Under the pieces are notes generated by a model. That model worked only from the letters and a program-made list of their open reading frames with translations, was not told where the DNA came from and made no database searches. This document shows, one piece after another, positions 54,271-63,106 of a DNA stretch of 64,000 bases. A program made the translations under genes and the position numbers. Position 1 is the first letter of the stretch, and each line of letters begins with the position of its first letter. This stretch comes from Pararhizobium mangrovi (GTDB lineage Bacteria; Pseudomonadota; Alphaproteobacteria; Rhizobiales; Rhizobiaceae): positions 1-64,000 of the forward strand of contig NZ_VHLH01000012.1 in NCBI RefSeq assembly GCF_006516965.1, written 5' to 3'.

Positions 54271-56043
54271 GTGTCGCTCGTTCAAGTCTACCTTAGGGCA
54301 CTTCGTTATCTTGCCACGCATCGGATGCGCGTCGGCCTCGTCACGACGGCCAACGTCATCCTCGCGGTCATCATGATCGCAGAACCCGTCCTCTTCGGAC
54401 GCATCATCGATGCTTTGTCCGGCAACGGCAACGTCGCACTCAACATGGTCCTGTGGGGTGTTCTCGGCCTCTTCTCGACCGTCGCCTTCGTGCTCGTCGC
54501 ACGCGAGGCCGACCGGCTCGCGCATCGCCGGCGCGTCGAGGTACTCACGGAATCGTTCAGCCGCGTCATCTCGATGCCGTTGTCCTGGCATGGCCGGCGC
54601 GGCACCTCGAACGCACTGCACACGCTGCTTCGCGCCGTCGACTCGCTGTCTTCGCTCTGGCTCGAATTCATGCGCCAGCATCTCGCGACGGCCGTTGCCA
54701 TCGGCCTGCTGATCCCGACGGCGATCTCGATGGATTTCCGCCTGTCCCTCGTCCTCCTGATGCTCGGCATCGTCTACTTCGCGACGAGCCGGCTCGTCAT
54801 CAAGAAGACGAAGAAGGGTCAGGCTGCGGTCGAGCAACACCATCACCGCGTCTTTTCCCATGTGAGCGACGCGATCAGCAACGTCTCGGTACTGCACAGC
54901 TATAACCGCATCGACCAGGAGACACGCCAGCTCGGCGAATACACGAAGAGCCTGATCTCCGTGCAGTTCCCCGTGCTCGACTGGTGGGCGCTGGCAAGCG
55001 GCATGCACCGGATGGCCTCGACCATCTCGATGCTGATCATCCTCATCGTCGGTGCCGTTCTCGTCGGTCGCGGCGAGATCATGGTCGGCGACGTGGTCGC
55101 CTTCATCGGCTTTGCCAATCTGCTCATCTCCCGCCTCGACCAGATCAGCCAGTTCGTGAACCAGATCTTCGATGCACGTTCGAAGCTCGAGGACTTCTAC
55201 CGGCTTGAGGATGCCGTTGCCGAGCGCAGCGAGCCCGAGGGTGCCGGCACGCTCGAAAAGGTTTCCGGCAACGTGCGCTTCGAGAACGTGCACTTCACCT
55301 TCGACGAGGCCGGCAGCTGTGGCGTGCACGGCGTTGATTTCGAGGCCAAGGCGGGCGAGACGGTTGCGATCGTCGGCCCGACGGGCGCCGGCAAGACGAC
55401 GCTGATGAACCTGCTCCAGCGCGTCTTCGATCCGCAGAGCGGACGGATCCTGATCGACGGCGTCGACATCGCCAGCGTCACCCGCCGTTCGCTTCGAAGC
55501 TCGATCGCGACCGTCTTCCAGGACTCCGGGCTCCTCAACCGCTCGATCGCGGAGAACATTCGCCTCGGCCGGGACGACGCCTCGCACGACGAAGTGGCGG
55601 CGGCCGCGGAGGCTGCAGCGGCGACCGACTTCATCGGCGCCAAGAACGAAGGGTTCGACACGACCGTCGGCGAACGCGGCGGGCACCTTTCGGGCGGCGA
55701 GCGCCAGCGCATCGCCATCGCCCGCGCGGTCCTCAAGAACGCGCCGATCCTGGTGCTCGACGAGGCGACGAGCGCGCTTGACGTCGAAACCGAGGAGCGC
55801 GTGAAGAACGCCATCGATACGCTCAGGCGCGGAAGAACGACCTTCGTCATCGCACACCGCCTTTCGACGGTACGCGAGGCCGACCGGGTGCTTTTCGTCG
55901 ATCACGGCCGGATCATCGAGTCCGGCAGCTTCCAGGAACTGAGGCAGAGCAACGGTCGCTTCGCCGCGCTGTTGCGCGCCGGTGGCGTACTGACCGACGA
56001 CGATGTCCGCCGCAGCCGCGTGCCGGAGCGCGAGGCGGCATAA
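54271..56043 (+). CDS. ndvA: Cyclic beta-1,2-glucan ABC exporter NdvA/ChvA
   Basis: NdvA (ChvA in Agrobacterium) exports cyclic beta-1,2-glucan, which helps in low-osmolarity adaptation and in host contact. The 590-residue half-transporter matches the family over its length: LVQVYLRALRYL start, AREADRLAHRRR, MPLSWHGRRGTSNALHTLLRA, EFMRQHLATAVA, YSVLDWWALASG-type loop (PVLDWWALASGM), then Walker A GPTGAGKTT, signature HLSGGERQRIAIARA, Walker B ILVLDEATSALDVE and AHRLSTVREADRV. I chose GTG 54271, which gives the normal length and start; the frame runs 35 codons further up but is not conserved-looking. The glucan synthase gene ndvB is not in the window. Confidence 0.94.
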   Translation: MSLVQVYLRALRYLATHRMRVGLVTTANVILAVIMIAEPVLFGRIIDALSGNGNVALNMVLWGVLGLFSTVAFVLVAREADRLAHRRRVEVLTESFSRVISMPLSWHGRRGTSNALHTLLRAVDSLSSLWLEFMRQHLATAVAIGLLIPTAISMDFRLSLVLLMLGIVYFATSRLVIKKTKKGQAAVEQHHHRVFSHVSDAISNVSVLHSYNRIDQETRQLGEYTKSLISVQFPVLDWWALASGMHRMASTISMLIILIVGAVLVGRGEIMVGDVVAFIGFANLLISRLDQISQFVNQIFDARSKLEDFYRLEDAVAERSEPEGAGTLEKVSGNVRFENVHFTFDEAGSCGVHGVDFEAKAGETVAIVGPTGAGKTTLMNLLQRVFDPQSGRILIDGVDIASVTRRSLRSSIATVFQDSGLLNRSIAENIRLGRDDASHDEVAAAAEAAAATDFIGAKNEGFDTTVGERGGHLSGGERQRIAIARAVLKNAPILVLDEATSALDVETEERVKNAIDTLRRGRTTFVIAHRLSTVREADRVLFVDHGRIIESGSFQELRQSNGRFAALLRAGGVLTDDDVRRSRVPEREAA

Positions 56044-56076
56044 TCCCGCGACGGACCACATGGTCCCTTAACGAAG

Positions 56077-56110
56077 ACCCCGCCGATCAGGAGCGATCGG
56101 CGGGGTTTTT
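56077..56110 (+). terminator. Intrinsic terminator of ndvA
   Basis: A perfect 12-bp stem, ACCCCGCCGATC (56077-56088) with GATCGGCGGGGT (56095-56106), a 6-nt loop and a run of T to 56110. It begins 34 bp after the ndvA stop and runs into the stop codon of the convergent lipoprotein gene. Confidence 0.93.
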
Positions 56111-56745
56111 CATGATGATGATCGGGAACCCGAAGGGCCCGAAGCGTCGGTCGAGGCGATCGTCCAGTCGACGATCTTGACGACGGCCTTCTGGAACGCG
56201 TTGTCGAGCGCGGCGATGAAGGCGGCGTTCCCCTCGCCCGTGACGGGGGTGCTTGCCGAGAAGTCGGATTCGCGGGCGACGACGCCGTCGCGGTCGTTCA
56301 GCAGGCGAACCGAAAGACGCACGCGCGCCACCGGCGCACCGTAGGTCGCGACGTCGAACTCTCGCACGTGCACGAGCACACGGTAGTCGATCGCCAGCCC
56401 ATCGCCCGGCCGGCCGATACCCTTGAAATGGCCGCTGTTCTCGAGCGCCTCGATCAGCTTGGCCTGGACGATGTTCGTCAGCGTGTCGTTCCACTGGGCG
56501 GCGGCCAGGAACTGGATCGTCAACGGCGCCGTGCGGATCACGACGTTCGTCCCGTCGAGCGCCTTCAGCGCGGTCGGTTGGGGAACGAGAAGCTGCTGGC
56601 GCGTTCGCCCACCGCGCTGCTGAACCTGTGGCGTGGAGAGATCGAAGGTATCGGGCGCGGAACCGCCGAAGGGCAGGCTCGCGCAACCGCTCAGGAGCAT
56701 GGTCCCGACCGCCGCCGCCAGAAGCCCGCAAAACCTCTTTCTCAT
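56110..56745 (-). CDS. ABC-type transport auxiliary lipoprotein of the Mla operon
   Basis: A 211-residue lipoprotein. The signal peptide ends in the lipobox LLSGC (Cys21), and the mature part fits the ABC_trans_aux family (PqiC/DUF330-like) with QQLLVPQPTALKALDGTNVVIR (in parts) and the TLTNIVQAKLIEALENSGHF helix. In MCE systems such lipoproteins sit at the outer membrane and may accept lipid from the MlaD-type protein, in the role MlaC/MlaA play in E. coli. It is 152 bp downstream of the mlaD-like gene and last in the operon. Confidence 0.87.
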   Translation of the reverse strand: MRKRFCGLLAAAVGTMLLSGCASLPFGGSAPDTFDLSTPQVQQRGGRTRQQLLVPQPTALKALDGTNVVIRTAPLTIQFLAAAQWNDTLTNIVQAKLIEALENSGHFKGIGRPGDGLAIDYRVLVHVREFDVATYGAPVARVRLSVRLLNDRDGVVARESDFSASTPVTGEGNAAFIAALDNAFQKAVVKIVDWTIASTDASGPSGSRSSS

Positions 56746-56897
56746 GCGTCACCCTTTCCTCTTCGCCCGGGCACCGCGCGAGCGGGAACCGCCGTCGATG
56801 ACCACGGGCCCGATCTCTGATCGACGCGAACCGGAAACGCTACCATGAAGAGCGTTTGCAAAGCCTTAAGAACGCCCCCCTAAGGTCCGTAGACGGG

Positions 56898-58271
56898 TCA
56901 ACGGCGGGTACGTCCGCCATTGTATTCCTTCACGTTCTTTCCGCCGAAAATCAACTGCTGCGGGTTCTCTTCGATCGACGAGACCGCGCCCTGGATCTGG
57001 TTCACCGCATGGCTGAGCTGGTCGATGAGCTGCTCCACGCCCTTCAGGCCGTTGCCGGAGAACTGCTGCAGATTGTCGGCGATCGGTCCGATACGCTTGT
57101 TGAGCGTGTCGGCGACCTGCTTGAAGGAGTCCAGGGTCGATTTCGCGTCCGACATGATGGAGGTCGATCCGCTCTGGCCGAGGAAGCCGTCGACCTTGGC
57201 CAGCACCGAGTCCACGCGTGAGGACGCCGCGTTCAGTTTTTTGGACATGGCCGTAATATTGTCGATCGTCTGGTCGATGTCCTGATCGTGCTTGCTGAAC
57301 TGCTCGGCCACCTGCTGCACCTGCTTCAGGGCCGTGCGGGCGGACTGGCTGGCGGCGGCGACGTTGTCGATCGCGCCGCCGACCTGTTCGGGATCGACCG
57401 AGGCGAGCAGCGTGTCGACGGAATCGAGCGCCTTCTCCGCCTTCTCGCCGACCGCGCGATAGGTCGCCGCCGTCTTCTGGATCTCGCCCATCGTCTCGTT
57501 GAGCTGATCGGAAGCCTCGGCGATCTGCCGGGTCGTATGGTCGGCGTTCGTGACGATGTCGTCGATCTTCTTCGCGTCCACCGCCTCGACGAGCGTCTGC
57601 ACGCTGGCGAGCGTCGAATCGAGCCTGCCGGAAAGGTTCTTCACCGTATCCGAAAGCGAGCCGACGCTTTGAAGGAACTGGTCGATGCCCTTCGAGTTGT
57701 CGGCGAGCGCCTGGGAGAACGTTTCCGTGTTCTGGATGGTCTTGGTGAGCGGCCCGCGCACCTGGGTGGAGAAGGTCTGCAACTCGCCGACCGTCGCGTT
57801 GACCTTCGTCAGGATGCGGTTGGCCGTCGAAAGGATGTTGGCGACGCTCGAGGGGTTGGCGCGTATCGTCGCCACATCGCCCGTGCGTTCGGCCTTCTGA
57901 AGCAGGTTTTCGCCCGCCTTCTCGCCCCCGGAAAGCTCGATATAGGCCGAGCCGGTCAGCCCCTGCACCTCGAGGTTCGCCTTCGTCGAGGGGTAGACTG
58001 GCGCGTCCGTGCGCACCTCCGTGCGGGCGACGACATAGGTAGGATCGTCGTCGTCGATCGTCAGCCCTTTGACGGAGCCGACCTGAATGCCGTTGAAACG
58101 CACCGGCGAACCGACGCTCAGGCCGTTCGCCGAGCCGGGAATGCGCACGTCCATCGGCGCCATGTCGCCCTGGCGGCCGTAATTCGACATCCAGTAGACG
58201 AAGCCGAACGCGGCGGCGATGACGAGGATCGTGAAAAAGCCGACGACGGCGTAGTTGGCTCGCGTTTCCAT
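56898..58271 (-). CDS. mlaD: MlaD-like MCE-domain substrate-binding protein
   Basis: A 457-residue protein anchored by one N-terminal membrane helix (about 8-28), followed by an MCE domain (about 38-115, with GLSVGSPVRFNGIQVGSVKGL and GLTGSAYIELSGG) and then about 330 residues of helical, heptad-like sequence with many Thr, Ser, Gln, Asn and Asp. E. coli MlaD is only 183 residues, so this is the long form seen in alphaproteobacteria and related to the mycobacterial MCE proteins. It would bind phospholipid between MlaFE and the outer membrane. Its start is 34 bp after the mlaF-like gene. Confidence 0.9.
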   Translation of the reverse strand: METRANYAVVGFFTILVIAAAFGFVYWMSNYGRQGDMAPMDVRIPGSANGLSVGSPVRFNGIQVGSVKGLTIDDDDPTYVVARTEVRTDAPVYPSTKANLEVQGLTGSAYIELSGGEKAGENLLQKAERTGDVATIRANPSSVANILSTANRILTKVNATVGELQTFSTQVRGPLTKTIQNTETFSQALADNSKGIDQFLQSVGSLSDTVKNLSGRLDSTLASVQTLVEAVDAKKIDDIVTNADHTTRQIAEASDQLNETMGEIQKTAATYRAVGEKAEKALDSVDTLLASVDPEQVGGAIDNVAAASQSARTALKQVQQVAEQFSKHDQDIDQTIDNITAMSKKLNAASSRVDSVLAKVDGFLGQSGSTSIMSDAKSTLDSFKQVADTLNKRIGPIADNLQQFSGNGLKGVEQLIDQLSHAVNQIQGAVSSIEENPQQLIFGGKNVKEYNGGRTRR

Positions 58272-58305
58272 CAGCTCGCTCCACCGGAATGTCTCGTCGA
58301 AGCGC

Positions 58306-59130
58306 TCATACCGCCTGCCTCTGCTCGCCGTTGCCGGGAAGGAGGCGTGCCCGCTTGCCGTGGAAGTAGGATTGGATCCACGGATCGTCGTTGGCGAGGA
58401 TCGCGTCCAGCGTGCCGGCGACGAGAACCTTCTTCTGGCCGAGCACGGCGATGCGGTCGCATACGGAAAACAGGCTGTCCAGATCGTGGGTGACCATATA
58501 GACCGTAAGCCCGAGCGTATCGCGCAGTTTCGCGATCAGTTCGTCGAACTCTGCGGCGCCGACCGGATCGAGGCCGGACGTCGGCTCGTCCAGGAAGACG
58601 AGCATGGGGTCGAGCGCGAGCGCACGGGCAAGGGCCGCACGCTTGATCATGCCGCCGGAAAGTTCGGAAGGATACCGGTTCGCCGCCTCCGGCGCGAGGC
58701 CGACGAGATCGATCTTCAGGTGCGCGAGTTCGTCCATCAGCGGCCGCGGCAGATCCAGATACTCGCGCATCGGCACCTGGATGTTTTCCTTGACGGTGAG
58801 CGCGGAAAAAAGCGCACCATGCTGGAAGAGAACGCCGAGTTGCATGTCGAGCGCGATGCGTTCTTCTTCGTCAGCCTCGTCGTAGTCGATGCCGAGCATA
58901 TGGATATCGCCGGCCTGGCGCGGCAGGAGGCGCAGGATGGTGCGCATCAGCACCGATTTTCCGGTACCCGACCCGCCGACGAAGCCGAGGATCTCGCCGC
59001 GATAGATGTCGAGATCGAGATGATCGAGAACCTTGAAACCGTCGAAGGCGACGCAGATGTCGCGTGCGGAAAGGATGACGTCGCCTTGCGTCGCAGCTCC
59101 CCGAAGCTTCGTTTCGTCGGTGGTCTTCAA
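58306..59130 (-). CDS. mlaF: MlaF-like phospholipid ABC transporter ATPase
   Basis: The 274-residue ATPase of the MCE/Mla system. Walker A is GGSGTGKSV, the signature ELSGGMIKRAALARALA (the 'SGGM.KR' type of the MlaF/MKL family), Walker B MLVFLDEPTSGLDP and switch VTHDLDSLF. The start is TTG 59130: an in-frame stop lies five codons upstream, no ATG is available and GAGAG lies about eight bases before it. It is separated from the mlaE-like gene by 188 bp and from the mlaD-like gene by 34 bp. Confidence 0.94.
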   Translation of the reverse strand: MKTTDETKLRGAATQGDVILSARDICVAFDGFKVLDHLDLDIYRGEILGFVGGSGTGKSVLMRTILRLLPRQAGDIHMLGIDYDEADEEERIALDMQLGVLFQHGALFSALTVKENIQVPMREYLDLPRPLMDELAHLKIDLVGLAPEAANRYPSELSGGMIKRAALARALALDPMLVFLDEPTSGLDPVGAAEFDELIAKLRDTLGLTVYMVTHDLDSLFSVCDRIAVLGQKKVLVAGTLDAILANDDPWIQSYFHGKRARLLPGNGEQRQAV

Positions 59131-59318
59131 AGCATCGGCTCTCGGTTACGCGCAACGAAAAGCGCCGCTTGACTTCAATCGCCGCATATGGGGGCAACCG
59201 CACCGTCACCCAAGGGTCGCGAACGATCTTTGCCGGCGATGTTGCCTTTTTGCCAGTTGCGCCAGCGGCTTCGCCGAACGTCGGGCACGCGTGGCAGACG
59301 CTTCGGGCACATGGCGCC

Positions 59319-60506
59319 TCAGTAGTTGATCGCCGCGTAGAAGATCGCGAACAGGCCGTCAACGAGGATGACGACGAAGATCGCCTTGACCACGGAGGCC
59401 GTCACGTGCTGGCCGAGCGACTCCGCGCTGCCACCGACCTTCATGCCTTCCACCGCCGCGACGATGCCGATGATGAGCGCCATGAACGGCGCCTTGAGCA
59501 TGCCGGAGATGATCGTCGACATGTCGACCGAGCTCTGCAGCCGGTTGAGGAACACGTCCGGCGTGATACCCGAATAGCTGAAGGCGACGACGGCCGAACC
59601 GAACAGTGCGGCGGCGTCCGCCACGACGGTCAGAAGCGGCAGCACGATGACGAGCGCGATCAGGCGCGGGAAGACCAGCACGCCGATGGGATTGAGGCCC
59701 ATCACCTTCAGCGCGTCGATCTCCTCGCGCATCTTCATCGAGCCGATCTCGGCGGTGATCGCGCTGCCCGAACGCCCGGCGATCATGATCGCGGTCAGGA
59801 GCACGCCGACCTCGCGCAGCTGCAGGATGCCGACGAGATCGACGACGAAGATTTCCGCTCCGAAATAGCGCAGCTGGAAGGCGCTCTGCTGAGTGATGAT
59901 CGCGCCGATCAAGAAGGACATGAGCGCGATGATGGGCACCGCGCGCACGCCCATATGGTCCATCTGCGAAACGATCGCGGCGGGTGAGGCCCCGCTCGTG
60001 CGGTTCAGCTTCAGCTGCGCGCCGCGTACGGCCGAACCGAGAATGTACATCGACGCGACGATGTCGCCCCAAAGGTCGAGGACGCGTGCGCCGACCGGGG
60101 CGAAGATCCGCTCGAAGATCGAGGCTCGCTTGCGCGGGCTCTGCGCTTCGGGCAGCTTCTGCGGCACGGCCTCCATGAGGACGGACTCGCTGTCGTCCGC
60201 GCCGTCGATCGCCACGTCGCATCCCGCCGCGGCCAGGTCGCCCTGCAGGCGACGTACGAGCCAGACGCCGGCCGTATCGATATGCGTGATGCCGCCCATG
60301 TCGATGACGGCGGACTTCCCGCTTTCCCTTGCGATCTCGCGCATTCGCACATCGATGTCGCCGACCGTCGCGTGCCGCCAGTCGCCCGTCAGCACGATGC
60401 GCGTCGCATCGTCTTCACGCTCCAGGCGAACTTCCGCGGAGCCGGCCCGGGCGGGCGCATCCACCGATGGATTGAGACGGGAGGTAATGGACGGAGCCGT
60501 TTCCAT
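59319..60506 (-). CDS. mlaE: STAS domain-MlaE phospholipid permease fusion
   Basis: A 395-residue protein with an N-terminal STAS domain (about 25-118, with GDWRHATVGDIDVR and DMGGITHIDTAGVWLVR) fused to an MlaE permease (about 145-395, five helices, with RSGSAITAEIGSMKMREEIDALKVMGLNP, the family signature). In E. coli the STAS partner is a separate protein, MlaB, so here MlaB and MlaE are joined. The operon order mlaE-mlaF-mlaD-lipoprotein thus covers a whole lipid-transport ABC system that keeps phospholipids out of the outer leaflet or moves them outward. It is divergent from the malic enzyme gene. Confidence 0.94.
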   Translation of the reverse strand: METAPSITSRLNPSVDAPARAGSAEVRLEREDDATRIVLTGDWRHATVGDIDVRMREIARESGKSAVIDMGGITHIDTAGVWLVRRLQGDLAAAGCDVAIDGADDSESVLMEAVPQKLPEAQSPRKRASIFERIFAPVGARVLDLWGDIVASMYILGSAVRGAQLKLNRTSGASPAAIVSQMDHMGVRAVPIIALMSFLIGAIITQQSAFQLRYFGAEIFVVDLVGILQLREVGVLLTAIMIAGRSGSAITAEIGSMKMREEIDALKVMGLNPIGVLVFPRLIALVIVLPLLTVVADAAALFGSAVVAFSYSGITPDVFLNRLQSSVDMSTIISGMLKAPFMALIIGIVAAVEGMKVGGSAESLGQHVTASVVKAIFVVILVDGLFAIFYAAINY

Positions 60507-60746
60507 GATCGGCTACATAGTCGCTGTCTCGTACGCTGTCACCGTCAAAGCTCGGCGACCGCCGGGCCGGACCGGCAATCTCCCGGCACGGCCCGGGGGC
60601 AAGCGACGGAAATCGGCAAGACGGCCCTCGATTTCGGTTGCGAAGCCCTTTATCCCTTTGGCGATACGAATGTGGCCGCACGGCTTAAACGACGAGACAT
60701 GCACCGCGATACGCGCGCATTCGCGCGGCAGGTGGAGGAGAGACGA

Positions 60747-63074
60747 TTGGACGAGAAGATCAAGCCCGTGGAAGGGTTCGATGCGACGCCGACGGACAAG
60801 TCGACGTCGGAGTTCCAGGAAAGCGCCCTCTTCTTCCATCGCTATCCACGACCGGGCAAGCTCGAGATCCAGGCGACGAAGCCGCTCGGCAACCAGCGTG
60901 ATCTCGCACTGGCCTATTCGCCGGGCGTTGCGGCACCCTGTCTTGCGATCCGCGACGATCCGGATTCGGCCGCCGACTACACCGCACGCGGCAACCTCGT
61001 CGGCGTCGTCTCCAACGGTTCGGCCGTGCTTGGCCTCGGCAATATCGGCGCGCTCGCCTCCAAGCCCGTGATGGAAGGCAAAGCGGTGCTCTTCAAGAAG
61101 TTCGCCAATATCGACGTCTTCGACATCGAGGTGAACGCCGGCACCGTCGACAGCATGGTCTCCGTCATCGGTTCGCTGGAGCCGACCTTCGGCGGCATCA
61201 ACCTCGAGGACATCAAGGCGCCCGAATGCTTCGAGGTCGAGCAGCAACTGCGCGACAAGCTCGATATTCCCGTCTTCCACGACGATCAGCACGGCACGGC
61301 GATCATCGTTGCCGCGGCGATCCTCAACGGGCTAGAACTGGCCGGCAAGGAGATCGCCAGGGCTAAGATCGTCACCGCCGGTGCCGGTGCGGCGGCACTC
61401 GCCTGCCTCAATCTGCTGGTCGAGCTCGGCGCGAAGCGGGAAAACATCTGGGTCCACGATCTCGAAGGCCTCGTCTACGAAGGCCGCGAAACGCTGATGG
61501 ACTGCTGGAAGGAAACCTTCGCGCAGAAATCGACGAAGCGAGACCTCGCCGAATCCATTCCCGAAGCGGACGTCTTCCTCGGTCTTTCGGCGGCCGGCGT
61601 CCTGAAGCCGGAAATGCTGGAAAAGATGGCCGAGCGACCGCTGATCATGGCGCTCGCCAATCCGACGCCGGAAATCATGCCGGACGCCGCGCGCAAGGCA
61701 CGGCCCGACGCGATGATCTGCACGGGACGGTCCGACTTTCCCAATCAGGTCAACAACGTCCTGTGCTTTCCCTACATCTTCCGCGGCGCGCTCGATTGCG
61801 GCGCGCGCACGATCAACGAAAAGATGAAGATGGCGGCGGTAGAAGCCATCGCCGAGCTTGCGCGCGAGGAGCCTTCCGAGGTCGCCGCACGTGCCTATTC
61901 CGGTGAACCGCCGACCTTCGGGCCGGACTACCTGATCCCCTCGCCCTTCGATCCGCGGCTCATCCTGCGGATTGCGCCCGCCGTCGCGAAGGCGGCCGCC
62001 GAAAGCGGCGTCGCGAAGCGGCCGATTGCCGACATGGAGGGCTATCTCGACCAGCTCACCCGCTTCGTCTATCGCTCGGGTCTGATCATGAAGCCGCTCT
62101 TTTCTGCCGCCAAAGCGGCGCGGAAGAAGCGTGTCGTCTTTTCGGAGGGTGAGGACGAGCGGGTGCTGCGCGCCGCGCAGGTGCTGATCGAAGAAGGCAT
62201 CGCCGAGCCGATCCTGATCGGCCGGCCGGCCGTCATCGAAAGCCGCCTCGAGCGTTTTGGCCTCAAGATCCGGCCGGGCAGCGACTTCTCCGTCACGAAC
62301 CCGGAAGACGACCCGCGGTTTCGCGAATATGTCGACCTTTACTTCTCGCTCGTCGGCAGGCTCGGCGTCATTCCCGAGGCGGCGCGGACCATCGTGCGCA
62401 CGAATCCGACCGTCATCGGTGCGCTGTCCCTCAAGCGCGGCGAAGCGGACGCGATGATCTGCGGCGTCGAGGGGCGCTACGACCATCATCTGCGCGACGT
62501 CGCGCAGATCGTCGGCAAGTGCGAGGGCGCGCTCGACTTCTCGGCAATGAGCCTTCTGATCTCGCAGCGCGGTGCGACCTTCTTTGCCGACACCTACGTA
62601 TCTTTAAACCCGACGGCCGAGGAAGTCGCCGAGACGACGGTCATGGCCGCGCGCGAGATCCGGCGTTTCGGCATCACGCCGCGGGCCGCCCTCGTCTCGC
62701 ACTCCGACTTCGGATCACGACATTCCGACAGTTCGGCCAAGATGCGCCGGGCGATCCAGCTGGTGCGCGAACTGGATCCGGAACTCGAGGCGGACGGCGA
62801 GATGCACGGCGATTCGGCGATTTCGGAAGCGCTGCGTCAGCGCGTGATGCCGACGAGCACGCTAAGGGGCGAAGCGAACCTTCTGGTCTTCCCCAACCTC
62901 GACGCGGCAAACATCACGCTCGGCGTCCTCAAGTCGATGATGGACAGCCTGCATGTCGGCCCGATCCTGCTCGGCAGCGCGATGCCCGCCCACATCCTCT
63001 CGCCATCGGTCACCTCGCGCGGCGTCGTGAACATGGCGACGCTCGCCGTGGTCGAGGCGTCGATCCCTGCCTGA
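60747..63074 (+). CDS. Two-domain malic enzyme (malic enzyme + phosphotransacetylase-like)
   Basis: The protein converts malate to pyruvate and CO2 with NAD or NADP. The N-terminal malic enzyme part (about 1-420) has [31 protein letters not shown] and [16 protein letters not shown]. The C-terminal phosphate acetyltransferase-like part (about 430-765) has [27 protein letters not shown] and [11 protein letters not shown]. This domain pair is the rhizobial Dme/Tme form; NAD versus NADP preference cannot be told. I chose TTG 60747 because GGAGGAG lies six bases upstream and gives 775 residues, near the usual length. ATG 60699, with no Shine-Dalgarno, would add 16 residues. The long open frame further up is shadow. 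Confidence 0.93.
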   Translation: MDEKIKPVEGFDATPTDKSTSEFQESALFFHRYPRPGKLEIQATKPLGNQRDLALAYSPGVAAPCLAIRDDPDSAADYTARGNLVGVVSNGSAVLGLGNIGALASKPVMEGKAVLFKKFANIDVFDIEVNAGTVDSMVSVIGSLEPTFGGINLEDIKAPECFEVEQQLRDKLDIPVFHDDQHGTAIIVAAAILNGLELAGKEIARAKIVTAGAGAAALACLNLLVELGAKRENIWVHDLEGLVYEGRETLMDCWKETFAQKSTKRDLAESIPEADVFLGLSAAGVLKPEMLEKMAERPLIMALANPTPEIMPDAARKARPDAMICTGRSDFPNQVNNVLCFPYIFRGALDCGARTINEKMKMAAVEAIAELAREEPSEVAARAYSGEPPTFGPDYLIPSPFDPRLILRIAPAVAKAAAESGVAKRPIADMEGYLDQLTRFVYRSGLIMKPLFSAAKAARKKRVVFSEGEDERVLRAAQVLIEEGIAEPILIGRPAVIESRLERFGLKIRPGSDFSVTNPEDDPRFREYVDLYFSLVGRLGVIPEAARTIVRTNPTVIGALSLKRGEADAMICGVEGRYDHHLRDVAQIVGKCEGALDFSAMSLLISQRGATFFADTYVSLNPTAEEVAETTVMAAREIRRFGITPRAALVSHSDFGSRHSDSSAKMRRAIQLVRELDPELEADGEMHGDSAISEALRQRVMPTSTLRGEANLLVFPNLDAANITLGVLKSMMDSLHVGPILLGSAMPAHILSPSVTSRGVVNMATLAVVEASIPA

Positions 63075-63106
63075 ACGGCGGTAGCGCGGCGCGCCGGACT
63101 TGCCGC

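Noticed and set aside
54136-56061. A 641-codon minus-strand frame over ndvA
   Set aside because: It is antisense to a complete, well-conserved ABC exporter, with no motif of its own.
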